Origin: CAUZFZ01 sp963579025
GTDB taxonomy: Bacteria > Planctomycetota > Planctomycetia > Planctomycetales > Planctomycetaceae
Length of the DNA stretch: 12,295 bases
Direction: 5' to 3'
Assembly (NCBI GenBank): GCA_963579025.1
Contig: CAUZFZ010000232.1
Location: forward strand, 1-12,295
The position numbers were made by a program, and so were the translations under genes. Below, one piece after another: positions 1-5,254 of this stretch. Within the stretch, counting starts at the first letter, position 1. Every line of letters starts with the position of its first letter. Under the pieces are notes generated by a model that saw only the letters and a list, made by a program, of their open reading frames with translations, had not been told where the DNA came from and searched no databases.

Positions 1-62
1 AACTCCTCGGTGTACCGACGGCGGACCGATTCTCCACGACTCGACGATTTCTTCTTCGCCAT
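1..62 (-). CDS. IS3-type transposase OrfA, N-terminal fragment (runs off the window)
   Basis: The minus strand opens with ATG at 62 and reads MAKKKSSSRGESVRRRYTEE before leaving the window. The basic start followed by RRRYTEE is how many IS3-family OrfA proteins begin, just ahead of the helix-turn-helix that binds the element's terminal repeats. A strong Shine-Dalgarno sequence, AAAGGAG, lies about eight bases upstream. Only 20 residues are visible, so the family call rests on this short opening plus the element-like end at 98-127. OrfB, the DDE catalytic part, would lie beyond the left edge. A non-transposase DNA-binding protein cannot be excluded. Confidence 0.55.
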   Translation of the reverse strand, partial: MAKKKSSSRGESVRRRYTEE

Positions 63-127
63 TTTCAGGCTCCTTTCTGGAACCCAAAATAAGCAACTCA
101 CCTGTCCGTGAAACTGTCACCACCTCA
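1..127 (-). mobile_element. Left part of an IS3-like insertion sequence, apparently inserted in a TIR gene
   Basis: The transposase-like start at 62 is preceded by about 65 non-coding bases. On the minus strand these begin at 127 with TGAGGTGGTGACAG, and homology of the adjacent TIR gene to its family stops exactly there. IS3-family ends usually begin with TG. The TIR stop codon (TGA, 127-125) would then be supplied by the element itself. The exact end and the target duplication are inferred, because the other terminus is outside the window. Confidence 0.45.
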
Positions 128-436
128 TGCGTCGTCGAGCCTGAGGGGAATGAATCGTCGGTCGTGGTTCAGCGGGTCTTTGAAGCGGAAGGTGTGGCGC
201 TCCAACTGCGGCCAGTCGGCCGCCAGCGCCGCCGCCGACATGCAGAGCACCAACACGCGGGAGTGCTCCAGTCCATCCTCGATCTTCGCCGGGATGCTGT
301 CGCCCGGCTTGATCTGATCTTCATCAAACCACACCCGCACCCCGTCCGACTTCAGCCGATTCGCCACGTCGCGCACAACGTCCTTGTCCGCGCTGCTGTG
401 ACTGAGGAAGACGTCGTATTCGAATGGATCGTTCAC
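125..436 (-). pseudogene. TIR-domain protein, 3'-truncated (copy A)
   Basis: The reading frame encodes about 103 residues of a Toll/interleukin-1 receptor domain: first strand FEYDVFLSHSSADKD, then VRVWFDEDQIKPGDSIPAKI, and the CMSAAALAADWPQLE segment whose final glutamate matches the NAD-cleaving residue of bacterial TIR enzymes. It stops at RRFIPLRLDDA, where family members usually continue for about 30 residues (typically APIKGSLAQFLYINW). GTG at 436 is the preferred start because it aligns with the ATG of copy B; TTG at 454 is also open. It lies 14 bases downstream of a two-gene toxin-antitoxin-like module and is probably co-transcribed with it. Bacterial TIR domains usually act in defence by consuming NAD+. 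Whether this shortened domain folds is unclear. Confidence 0.7.
128..145 (-). repeat. Junction motif, copy A
   Basis: The 18 plus-strand bases TGCGTCGTCGAGCCTGAG are identical to those at 2758-2775. On the minus strand they encode the last TIR residues, LRLDDA. The 12-base core GTCGAGCCTGAG (134-145) recurs at 989, 1938 and 2764 in the same orientation. The IS3-like element begins immediately beyond it. Confidence 0.8.
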
Positions 437-450
437 GCTGCTTCTCGCCT

Positions 451-726
451 TCAAGACCCGGCCGGAACGACGGATTCGCGATCCATTTCGATCGACTCAA
501 TAGAGAATCCGGCTTGTTCCACATTCTGAACTGCCGATGCAATCGCCTCCTGGAGCGACTGGCCCTCACGAGCAAACTCCAGTTCAAGGCCGCTGGTGTG
601 AACACTGATCGAGGCGTCGTCACAACCAACCGCACCCAGAGAATCGGTCGCATCCAGGAGTTCGTCGTTGGTCACGTCAGAAGAAAACGGTCCGCTGATG
701 ATCAGACGAAAACGAAATTCGGTCAT
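451..726 (-). CDS. Small acidic protein, probable partner or antitoxin of the HicA-like gene
   Basis: This 91-residue protein starts MTEFRFRLIISG and contains GAVGCDDASISVHTSGLELEF followed by QSLQEAIASAVQNVEQAGF and an IE-rich end. The pattern suggests a small alpha-beta fold, an N-terminal strand plus one amphipathic helix, that I associate with uncharacterised proteins encoded beside HicA-like genes; I cannot name the family. The start is supported by AAAGGA just upstream, and the gene begins 11 bases after the preceding HicA-like gene. It ends 14 bases before the GTG of TIR copy A. The antitoxin role is inferred from gene order, size and acidity only. Confidence 0.6.
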   Translation of the reverse strand: MTEFRFRLIISGPFSSDVTNDELLDATDSLGAVGCDDASISVHTSGLELEFAREGQSLQEAIASAVQNVEQAGFSIESIEMDRESVVPAGS

Positions 727-737
727 TGGTCAGTCCT

Positions 738-959
738 TTACGCCTCGGGGCAACGATCAACTTTACGACGAATGGCTGCCGCGTGGTTCTGTGGGTTACG
801 GGGAGTTGACCAGATCGACATCCGACACAGACGATGTCCATAGCTGCAAAACATCACTCCCCACGCATGTGCTCGCGGGCCAGACTTCTGCGCCGTCCAT
901 CCATGAGTCTCCGCATAGTTCAATGCTTCTCGAATGTGTTTGTTCGAGTGATTGGCCAT
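738..959 (-). CDS. HicA-like small protein, putative toxin of a two-gene module
   Basis: The 73-residue product begins MANHSNKHIREALNYAETHGW and continues QKSGPRAHAWG, then SIWSTPRNPQNHAAAIRRKVDRC. A helix, a GW turn, and a glycine-histidine segment resemble HicA mRNA interferases, where a conserved histidine after a glycine is catalytic. Here AHAWG would supply it, but the GSHH form is absent, so this is a relative at best. The conserved STPRNPxNHA segment suggests a distinct, possibly unnamed family. It is the first gene of unit A, followed 11 bases later by its likely partner. A perfect TATAAT lies only 15 bases ahead of the start codon, implying a very short leader. Confidence 0.6.
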   Translation of the reverse strand: MANHSNKHIREALNYAETHGWTAQKSGPRAHAWGVMFCSYGHRLCRMSIWSTPRNPQNHAAAIRRKVDRCPEA

Positions 960-974
960 CTAGTTTTCCCAGCA

Positions 975-980
975 ATTATA
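975..980 (-). promoter_or_regulatory. -10 element of unit A
   Basis: The minus strand reads TATAAT, a perfect sigma-70 -10 hexamer, eight bases beyond the junction motif of copy B. Transcription would start near 968, leaving a leader of about nine bases before the ATG at 959. No convincing -35 hexamer is seen; its position falls inside the junction motif. Confidence 0.5.
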
Positions 981-988
981 CAACTTCA

Positions 989-1000
989 GTCGAGCCTGAG
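989..1000 (-). repeat. Junction motif, copy B
   Basis: GTCGAGCCTGAG on the plus strand marks the point where homology between TIR copy B and the other copies stops. On the minus strand it encodes LRLD and is followed directly by TGA and then the -10 of unit A. Confidence 0.75.
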
Positions 1001-1165
1001 GGGGCGGAATCGTTGGCCCCCATTTCCAGCAACACGGTTCAGCGGGTCATTGAAGCGGAAGGTGTGGCCCTCCAACTGCGGCCAGTCGGCCGCGAGCGCC
1101 GCCGCCGACATGCAGCGCACCAGCACGCATTACAAAAATGCTCCAGTCCGTCCTCGGTCTTCGCC

Positions 1166-1200
1166 GCCCTCACCCTGGCCCTCTCCCCGAGGGAGAGGGA
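1166..1200. repeat. REP-like palindromic element inside TIR copy B
   Basis: CCCTCTCCC (1179-1187) and GGGAGAGGG (1191-1199) form a perfect nine-pair stem with a three-base loop, preceded by GCCCTCACCCTGG. Elements of the form CCCTCACCC...CCCTCTCCC...GGGAGAGGG are widespread bacterial repetitive extragenic palindromes, and their translation as SLGERxRVRA is a familiar annotation artefact. Copy A lacks it at the same position, and copy C diverges at exactly this point with a similar start (GCCCTCAGCCTG). Confidence 0.8.
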
Positions 1201-1253
1201 ACTATCGAGCTTGATCTCCCACTCATCAAACCAAACCCGCACCCCGTCCGACT

Positions 1254-1646
1254 TCAGCCGGTTCGCGATCTCGCGAACAACGTCGTTGTCCGCGCTGCTG
1301 TGACTGAGGAAGGCGTCGTATTTGAATGGATCTGCCATGAATCAATCCCGCACCCCCAGTAGCCCGGTTCGCGACTTGTGTGTGCCACTGCCACGATCAG
1401 TGTCTCGTCTTCGCGGGCCTCGTAGACGACGATGTACGGAAAGCGGGTCACCAGGGCGCGGCGAAACAGGCGTGTCAGACGTTTTCCTTCGTACTCTGGA
1501 AATCGCAGTGGCTGCCTGGCGATGCTCTGTATTGTTTCTGACACTCGCTGGCGGAAATCGTCGCCCAGACCGGCGCGGCGATCCTCGTAGTACAGCATCG
1601 CTTCCTCAAGTTCGTCTTCGGCCTCAGCCAGAATGCGAACGCTCAT
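1254..1646 (-). CDS. RelE/ParE-family toxin
   Basis: The product begins MSVRILAEAEDELEEAMLYYE and shows the family's features: helices with GLGDDF, SIARQPLRFPEY, the basic LTRLFRRALVTRFPY, IVVYEA, and the closing AVAHTSREPGYW. RelE toxins cleave ribosome-bound mRNA, while ParE toxins poison gyrase; the sequence does not decide between them. Its ATG overlaps the antitoxin stop by one base (TGATG). Toxins of this type normally end within ten residues of PGYW, but this frame runs 30 residues further into TIR copy B. Adding one base after TACTGG would give a stop at 1344-1342, three bases before the TIR start, so a one-base deletion at the C-terminus is likely. The core domain is intact to about residue 97. 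Confidence 0.85.
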   Translation of the reverse strand: MSVRILAEAEDELEEAMLYYEDRRAGLGDDFRQRVSETIQSIARQPLRFPEYEGKRLTRLFRRALVTRFPYIVVYEAREDETLIVAVAHTSREPGYWGCGIDSWQIHSNTTPSSVTAARTTTLFARSRTG

Positions 1647-1891
1647 CAGGACTTCCTGCTCTTCAGCGATTCACGCAATCGATCGGAAACAGTGTTCCAG
1701 TCTTCGGCTGAAGTCTCGCCCGCTTCATAGGCCTGCACGCGCCGCTCGAGGTCTTCCTCGAACTCTGGATCAACGTCGCTCAACACCCTTGGTGGCTTCA
1801 GGCTCTGGATGAGGGTGTATGCCAGCTCTGCTCGTTCTTCTTCTGTCAGCGACAACGCGACATCAACCACATCTGCCGGGTCTGTGGACAT
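1646..1891 (-). CDS. Addiction-module antitoxin (RelB/ParD type, putative addiction module component)
   Basis: From ATG at 1891 the 81-residue product reads MSTDPADVVDVALSLTEEERAEL..., with LIQSLKPP next, and ends in an acidic region, DPEFEEDLERRVQAYEAG, and a basic tail. SLTEEERAELAxxLIxSL is the signature of the short planctomycete and proteobacterial antitoxins found ahead of RelE/ParE toxins, which bind the toxin through a C-terminal helix and usually repress their own promoter. The upstream ATG at 1924 is less likely because GGAG precedes 1891 by eight bases and family members start near MSTD. The stop overlaps the toxin start, as expected for a coupled pair. Confidence 0.85.
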   Translation of the reverse strand: MSTDPADVVDVALSLTEEERAELAYTLIQSLKPPRVLSDVDPEFEEDLERRVQAYEAGETSAEDWNTVSDRLRESLKSRKS

Positions 1892-1927
1892 GGGACTGCT
1901 CCGTCGGAGGGAATGCAGGTTCAATTG

Positions 1928-1936
1928 ATTGTAGCA
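1928..1936 (-). promoter_or_regulatory. Extended -10 promoter element of unit B
   Basis: The minus strand reads TGCTACAAT, an extended -10 (TGn plus TACAAT), starting two bases beyond the junction motif of copy C. Transcription would begin near 1921, about 30 bases before the antitoxin ATG. No good -35 is visible. Confidence 0.45.
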
Positions 1937-1937
1937 C

Positions 1938-1949
1938 GTCGAGCCTGAG
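1938..1949 (-). repeat. Junction motif, copy C
   Basis: GTCGAGCCTGAG on the plus strand, again at the point where TIR homology ends. The unit B promoter follows within two bases on the minus strand. Confidence 0.75.
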
Positions 1950-2094
1950 TGGAATGAATCGTCGGTTGTGGCCCGCCGGGTCTTTGAAGCGCAAAGCGTG
2001 GCTCTCCAACTGCGGCCAGTCGGCCGAGAGCGCCTGGGCGGACAGGCAGAGGACCAGCACGCATTACGAATTCAGTCCGTCCTCGATCTTCGCC
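1938..2094 (-). pseudogene. TIR-domain gene fragment (copy C)
   Basis: Only the second half of the TIR region remains. In one frame it reads VLCLSAQALSADWPQLESHALRFKDPAGHNRRFIPLRLD, including the LSxxxLxxDWxxLE segment, and then runs out of homology at the junction motif. The first half (the strand with FLSHSS) is missing. At 2094-2095 the homology switches to GCCCTCAGCCTGATCC, close to the start of the REP-like insert seen at the same point in copy B. Copies B and C also share the derived string GCATTAC where copy A has GCGGGAG, so B and C are closer to each other. A RES toxin remnant lies immediately beyond, so a deletion joined the two. Confidence 0.8.
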
Positions 2095-2139
2095 GCCCTC
2101 AGCCTGATCCTGCCAGAGGTGTACACGCATCACGTCAAA

Positions 2140-2217
2140 TCATTCCGATGCTCCAGAGCCTGTCATCGCAGTCTCGGCGTGATCCGATTTGTAAATCCGG
2201 AACGCCGCCTGGCTCAC
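2140..2217 (-). pseudogene. RES-domain toxin, first 25 codons only
   Basis: GTG at 2217 overlaps the antitoxin stop by four bases (GTGA), and the frame reads SQAAFRIYKSDHAETAMTGSGASE before a TGA at 2140. RES toxins, which degrade NAD+, open with an FRL/FRI strand, a short loop and then (Y)GGRWNSxG. The remnant ends exactly where GGRWN is expected, and the sequence then passes towards TIR copy C. Gene order (Xre/MbcA antitoxin then RES) supports the identification. The catalytic residues are gone, so no toxin activity is expected. Confidence 0.65.
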
Positions 2218-2621
2218 GAAATCACTCCGTGCTCGATTCGACTGATCAATTCCTGTACTTCGGCCGCGCCCGGCTCCGTAGCAATGTGCGTCAGCAGAGC
2301 CACTTGTCCAAGAGCTCTCTGTTTTGACTTCAGCCACTGGACGGCTTTGTCAGAATCCCCGTCGAATAACGTGACTGACAAATGAAAAGTTCTCGCGAGC
2401 CGCCAAAGACGTTCCGACTCCTCCAGTGTCAGCTTTTCATTCCCTTTCAGTTTCCGCTCTAAATCTGCGAGCTTCATTCTCAGGACCTTGAGGACTGCCG
2501 CACGAGGCAGGTGGGTCGCTTGCAGGAAATCCGTAAGACGGCGAGCCGAGAAACGACGTTACACGGCATCGATCCTCCGGTGCGAAGACACTCCAAGCGA
2601 TTTCCAGGCGGACTCGACCAT
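2214..2621 (-). pseudogene. MbcA/ParS/Xre-family antitoxin interrupted by one in-frame stop
   Basis: ATG at 2621, with GAGGGAAG directly upstream, reads MVESAWKSLGVSSHRRIDAV, then TAA (2561-2559), and continues in the same frame as RRFSARRLTDFLQATHLPRA into a helix-turn-helix-like stretch. The toxin-binding region follows: KLTLEESERLWRLARTF, DKAVQWLKSKQRALGQVALL and AEVQELISRIEHGVIS. Read through the stop it gives 134 residues, the normal size for antitoxins paired with RES toxins. An internal ATG at 2477 would yield 87 residues holding the toxin-binding domain without the full DNA-binding part. The stop co-occurs with loss of the toxin, consistent with decay of the pair. Confidence 0.75.
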
Positions 2622-2757
2622 CTTCCCTCACTCCAGAAGCGACGGCTCGTTTGCGCACAGCAGCTCCGTACGTTTGGACGGGAAAGTACTCATTTCAGCG
2701 AACGGAGCAAGGCGAGATCGTTGGTGAAGTTAGCCAGTCTGGAGAGTGTGGCGCACG
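2622..2757. other. Leader region of unit C, no gene seen
   Basis: These 136 bases separate the junction motif D from the antitoxin start. I see no coding sequence and no clear -10/-35 pair. By analogy with units A and B a promoter would be expected here. Confidence 0.3.
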
Positions 2758-2775
2758 TGCGTCGTCGAGCCTGAG
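2758..2775 (-). repeat. Junction motif, copy D (without a TIR gene)
   Basis: TGCGTCGTCGAGCCTGAG is an 18-base exact match to 128-145, lying seven bases after the stop codon of the lyase gene (minus direction). Unlike the other copies, no TIR-coding sequence is attached on the plus-strand right side. It marks the lyase-proximal edge of the three-unit array. Confidence 0.8.
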
Positions 2776-2782
2776 AGATAGA

Positions 2783-3703
2783 TCAGGCGGTGGCCAGTTC
2801 GGCATCCGCCAGGGCCGGCTCAGTCGACAGTTCGTCCAGGAGTTGCAAATCCTGATCTGCCGTTAACGGGCGCAGAGGTGCTCGCACAGGACCACAGTCG
2901 ATTCCCAGGCTACGCAGTACGACCTTTGTTGCCGAAAGGAAGCCGTACTTCTGGAACACGCGAATCATGCGCACGGCTTCGTGCTGCAGACGCCGCGCGG
3001 TTGTCAGGTCACCAGCGTGGAAAGCGTTGATCATGCGGCGGTAGTGGCCGGCTGCGAAGTTGTAGGTCGTGCCTACCGCACCCGGGCAGCCGAACATCAC
3101 TCCGGCCAGCAGCATCTGATCGCAGCCGAACAGGATGTCGAATTCGCCGTCGTTCAAGTGCAGGCACTCCTGGAGCTGCATCATGTCTGTGTTGGTGAAC
3201 TTCAACCCGCGTAAATTTGGAAGCGCCTCTTTGCCCTTGATCAGGAACTCGTGCATCGGCAGTGACACGTCCGTCACCGACGGAATGTCGTAGAGGTAAA
3301 ACGGCAGGTCGCCCGCTGCCTGGGCCACTGGTCGGCAGCAATCGATCAGGTCCTCGACCGTCTCGGGCTTAAGGAAGCTGGGGCTGAGAGTCGCGACAGC
3401 GTCTGCTCCTTCGCTCTGTGCATGCCGAGCCATAATGCGAGCGTCTTCAACACAATTGTGTCCGACCTGAATGATCACATGCAGATCGGTGCTGCGGCTG
3501 ACATCGAGCCAGCGTTGCGCCAACGCGAGTCGTTCCTGGACGGTCAGTGACTGACTCTCGCCGCTGGTACCTGAAACGAAGACGCCGGCGATGCCGTTCT
3601 GGACGAAGTGCCCGGCCATCGGTTCCACAGCTCCCAGATTCAGCGAGCCATCGGAATGCAGCGGAGCCAGTGGCGGTGCGATCAGATCGAATATAGCGGT
3701 CAT
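2783..3703 (-). CDS. N-acetylneuraminate lyase / DapA-family aldolase
   Basis: This 306-residue class I aldolase belongs to the dihydrodipicolinate synthase/N-acetylneuraminate lyase family, which forms a Schiff base between a barrel lysine and a keto acid. Visible landmarks from the 3703 start are GTSGES near 45-50 (carboxylate binding), FYLYDIPS with tyrosine about 138, and GLKFTNTD with the Schiff-base lysine about 168. The LKFTNTD form resembles animal sialate lyases (VKFSDTD) more than DapA, favouring cleavage of sialic acid or a related sugar acid; the substrate is inferred. ATG at 3703 is preferred over 3733 because family members begin MTxxxxLIAPPxxP and GGA lies seven bases upstream. 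It is single and not obviously in an operon. Confidence 0.8.
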   Translation of the reverse strand: MTAIFDLIAPPLAPLHSDGSLNLGAVEPMAGHFVQNGIAGVFVSGTSGESQSLTVQERLALAQRWLDVSRSTDLHVIIQVGHNCVEDARIMARHAQSEGADAVATLSPSFLKPETVEDLIDCCRPVAQAAGDLPFYLYDIPSVTDVSLPMHEFLIKGKEALPNLRGLKFTNTDMMQLQECLHLNDGEFDILFGCDQMLLAGVMFGCPGAVGTTYNFAAGHYRRMINAFHAGDLTTARRLQHEAVRMIRVFQKYGFLSATKVVLRSLGIDCGPVRAPLRPLTADQDLQLLDELSTEPALADAELATA

Positions 3704-3943
3704 ACAGAGTTCCAGTACCGGCTGCTGATTCATCGAATGGCGTGGTCAATTCACCATACACGGAGGAGGACACCCGGACGAGCCAGCGGCTGGTGATTGA
3801 ACGAAAGCCGTACGTTTCCGATTCGCGCGGATGGATTCTAACGACTGAGCCGAACCGCTGTTTCACCAGTTGGCCGATCAGGTTTACGATGACGGCGTGG
3901 AGATCACGTGTGGCTTCTGAATCAACGTTTCAAGGAGGGAATC
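3704..3943. promoter_or_regulatory. Divergent intergenic region
   Basis: These 240 bases separate the lyase and HEAT-like genes, which are divergently transcribed, so both promoters should be here. The only candidate I can point to is TTCACC (3862-3867), 17 bases, TACGAT (3885-3890) on the plus strand, matching four of six consensus bases in each box. Nothing clear is seen for the lyase. Confidence 0.25.
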
Positions 3944-5254
3944 ATGAACGGTCGCTTATTGGTCGGAGCATGCTGTGTCATCGTCGTTGCGTCGCTCATC
4001 CTGGTTGCAGGGTATGAGCCGGGGCCAGCCGAAAGAGGTCCCGTTCATGGTGAGCTTGCTCTCGACGGCGAGGGGGTGATCCTCATCGATTCCCCGCCGA
4101 AACTACTCGACCCGATGCTCGCGTCACATGTTCTGATGCCACGAGACGAGCGGCAGACTCCTGAATTCGTTGGCCAACTGGCGCAGATCGAGAATGAGTG
4201 GAATCCCGCAGAGCCAGAACGCGCGCAGCCATTCGCTGTGGATGCTCCCGATGTTCCCGTCATCGCCGAGGTGACGTACGACGGACAGCCATTCGGTCAC
4301 TGGCGATCACTGCTGCTCAATGAGCTGAAACCCGAGTTGCGTCTCGAGGCAGTTCAGGCCGTCCATCGGTTTGGAATGAACGGTCGGTCTGCCGAAGCCG
4401 CCGAAGCGATGCTGACTGTCCTTGACGGATACAGCGCAGGGATCTGGGCGGAGCTGGCCAGCGATGGCATGGAGTTCGCGTTCAAGGTGGCGATCGAAGG
4501 ACAACATGAGGACTTGAACGCGGATGGAATTCTGATCGCGAATGCAATCTTCGCTCTGTTTGAAATGGCTCCGTCCGTGGTCGAACAACTGGAAAGTCAT
4601 TCCGTCAAACCATGGACCGGAATCGGACCGATGGTTGCCCTGCAGTTGCTGTCGAAAACGGCGCCGGATCGCGCCGTACCAATTCTGTGTGATCAGATCC
4701 GACAGGCCGCCAATGAGTTGCAGTCTGAACTGGCATTCCAGTGTTTGAAGAACATACGTCACAACTCCGCCGCAGTGGCCGGTGTGATCGCACTCGCAAC
4801 TGAGCAGCCTCGCTGGCAATACGCGATGCTGGAGATGTTCGAAGACATCGCGTTTACGCCGGACAGCGTTCGCGCCATTCTGGAGACGATTCAGAGTGCA
4901 ACGAACAATCAGTCGCTCGCCACGGCGCTGTGCACCTCGGGCTTGCTGGAAGCTCTTGCGGATAGTGACGACCTGCAGACGCCGGACGTCTCGGTCGAAG
5001 ATTTCCACTGCCCCGAACTGCTACCTGTCCTGCAGATGATCTTTGGTTCCCGCAGCCTGGGGATCAGATACCGTGAACCGGCTGTCGAGTTGCTGATCAA
5101 AGCCTCCCCGGATGCGGTCGGATCATTGAATCTGCTGATCGAGCGACGCCAGGTAAATGACCCGGTTCGTGATACCGCGGAAGCAGCACTCAAGCGGATC
5201 GAGGCTGCGAAATCTGATTCCACCACGGCGTTGGACGCAGAACCGACCGATTGA
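3944..5254 (+). CDS. Membrane-anchored or exported HEAT-repeat-like protein
   Basis: The 436-residue product starts MNGRLLVGACCVIVVASLIL, a basic end followed by a hydrophobic stretch that fits a signal peptide or signal anchor; no lipobox is apparent. After a low-complexity linker rich in proline and glutamate, YDGQPFGHWRSLLLNELKP then LRLEAVQAVHRFGMNG matches openings of planctomycete HEAT-type proteins. The rest is alternating helices such as VVEQLESHSV, AVPILCDQIRQAANELQSE and AAEAALKRIEAA, consistent with a helical solenoid. Such proteins usually bind partners; no enzyme motif is seen. AAGGAGGG six bases before 3944 fixes the start over the ATG at 3908. It is transcribed alone. Confidence 0.7.
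   Translation: MNGRLLVGACCVIVVASLILVAGYEPGPAERGPVHGELALDGEGVILIDSPPKLLDPMLASHVLMPRDERQTPEFVGQLAQIENEWNPAEPERAQPFAVDAPDVPVIAEVTYDGQPFGHWRSLLLNELKPELRLEAVQAVHRFGMNGRSAEAAEAMLTVLDGYSAGIWAELASDGMEFAFKVAIEGQHEDLNADGILIANAIFALFEMAPSVVEQLESHSVKPWTGIGPMVALQLLSKTAPDRAVPILCDQIRQAANELQSELAFQCLKNIRHNSAAVAGVIALATEQPRWQYAMLEMFEDIAFTPDSVRAILETIQSATNNQSLATALCTSGLLEALADSDDLQTPDVSVEDFHCPELLPVLQMIFGSRSLGIRYREPAVELLIKASPDAVGSLNLLIERRQVNDPVRDTAEAALKRIEAAKSDSTTALDAEPTD

Larger units (their letters stand above)
989..1338 (-). pseudogene. TIR-domain gene, inserted and frameshifted (copy B)
   Basis: ATG at 1338 begins MADPFKYDAFLSHSSADND, and TIR similarity runs to FDEWEIK. The frame then crosses a 35-base REP-like palindrome (1166-1200), giving the peptide SSLSLGERARVRA in place of PGDSIP. 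It returns briefly at AKTEDGLEH and then shifts by a small insertion (shared in part with copy C), so the remainder reads CNACWCAACRRRRSR instead of VLVLCMSAAAL. Nucleotide similarity to copy A nevertheless continues to the junction motif at 989. The start lies only three bases after the presumed original stop of the RelE/ParE toxin, so it was probably translationally coupled. The catalytic segment is lost in frame; this is a pseudogene. Confidence 0.85.

Noticed and set aside
324..653. Minus-strand 109-residue frame across the partner gene and TIR A
   Set aside because: Arginine-rich composition and overlap with two better-supported frames; a shadow.
668..1303. 211-residue plus-strand frame across unit A and TIR B
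   Set aside because: It crosses the promoter, junction motif and palindrome, and is antisense to recognised genes.
128..2775. Integron cassette array with attC sites
   Set aside because: I looked for GTTRRRY/RYYYAAC core pairs near the junctions and found none convincing; no integrase is in view.
128..2775. CRISPR array
   Set aside because: Copies of the motif are 800-950 bases apart with genes between them, and no short regular repeats exist anywhere in the window.
3447..3866. Minus-strand frame upstream of and overlapping the lyase gene, including a T-arm-like GTTAGAATCC stretch
   Set aside because: No cloverleaf can be built, and the frame overlaps the lyase out of phase without domain features.
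4307..5008. 233-residue minus-strand frame
   Set aside because: Antisense to the HEAT-like gene, with no domain features.
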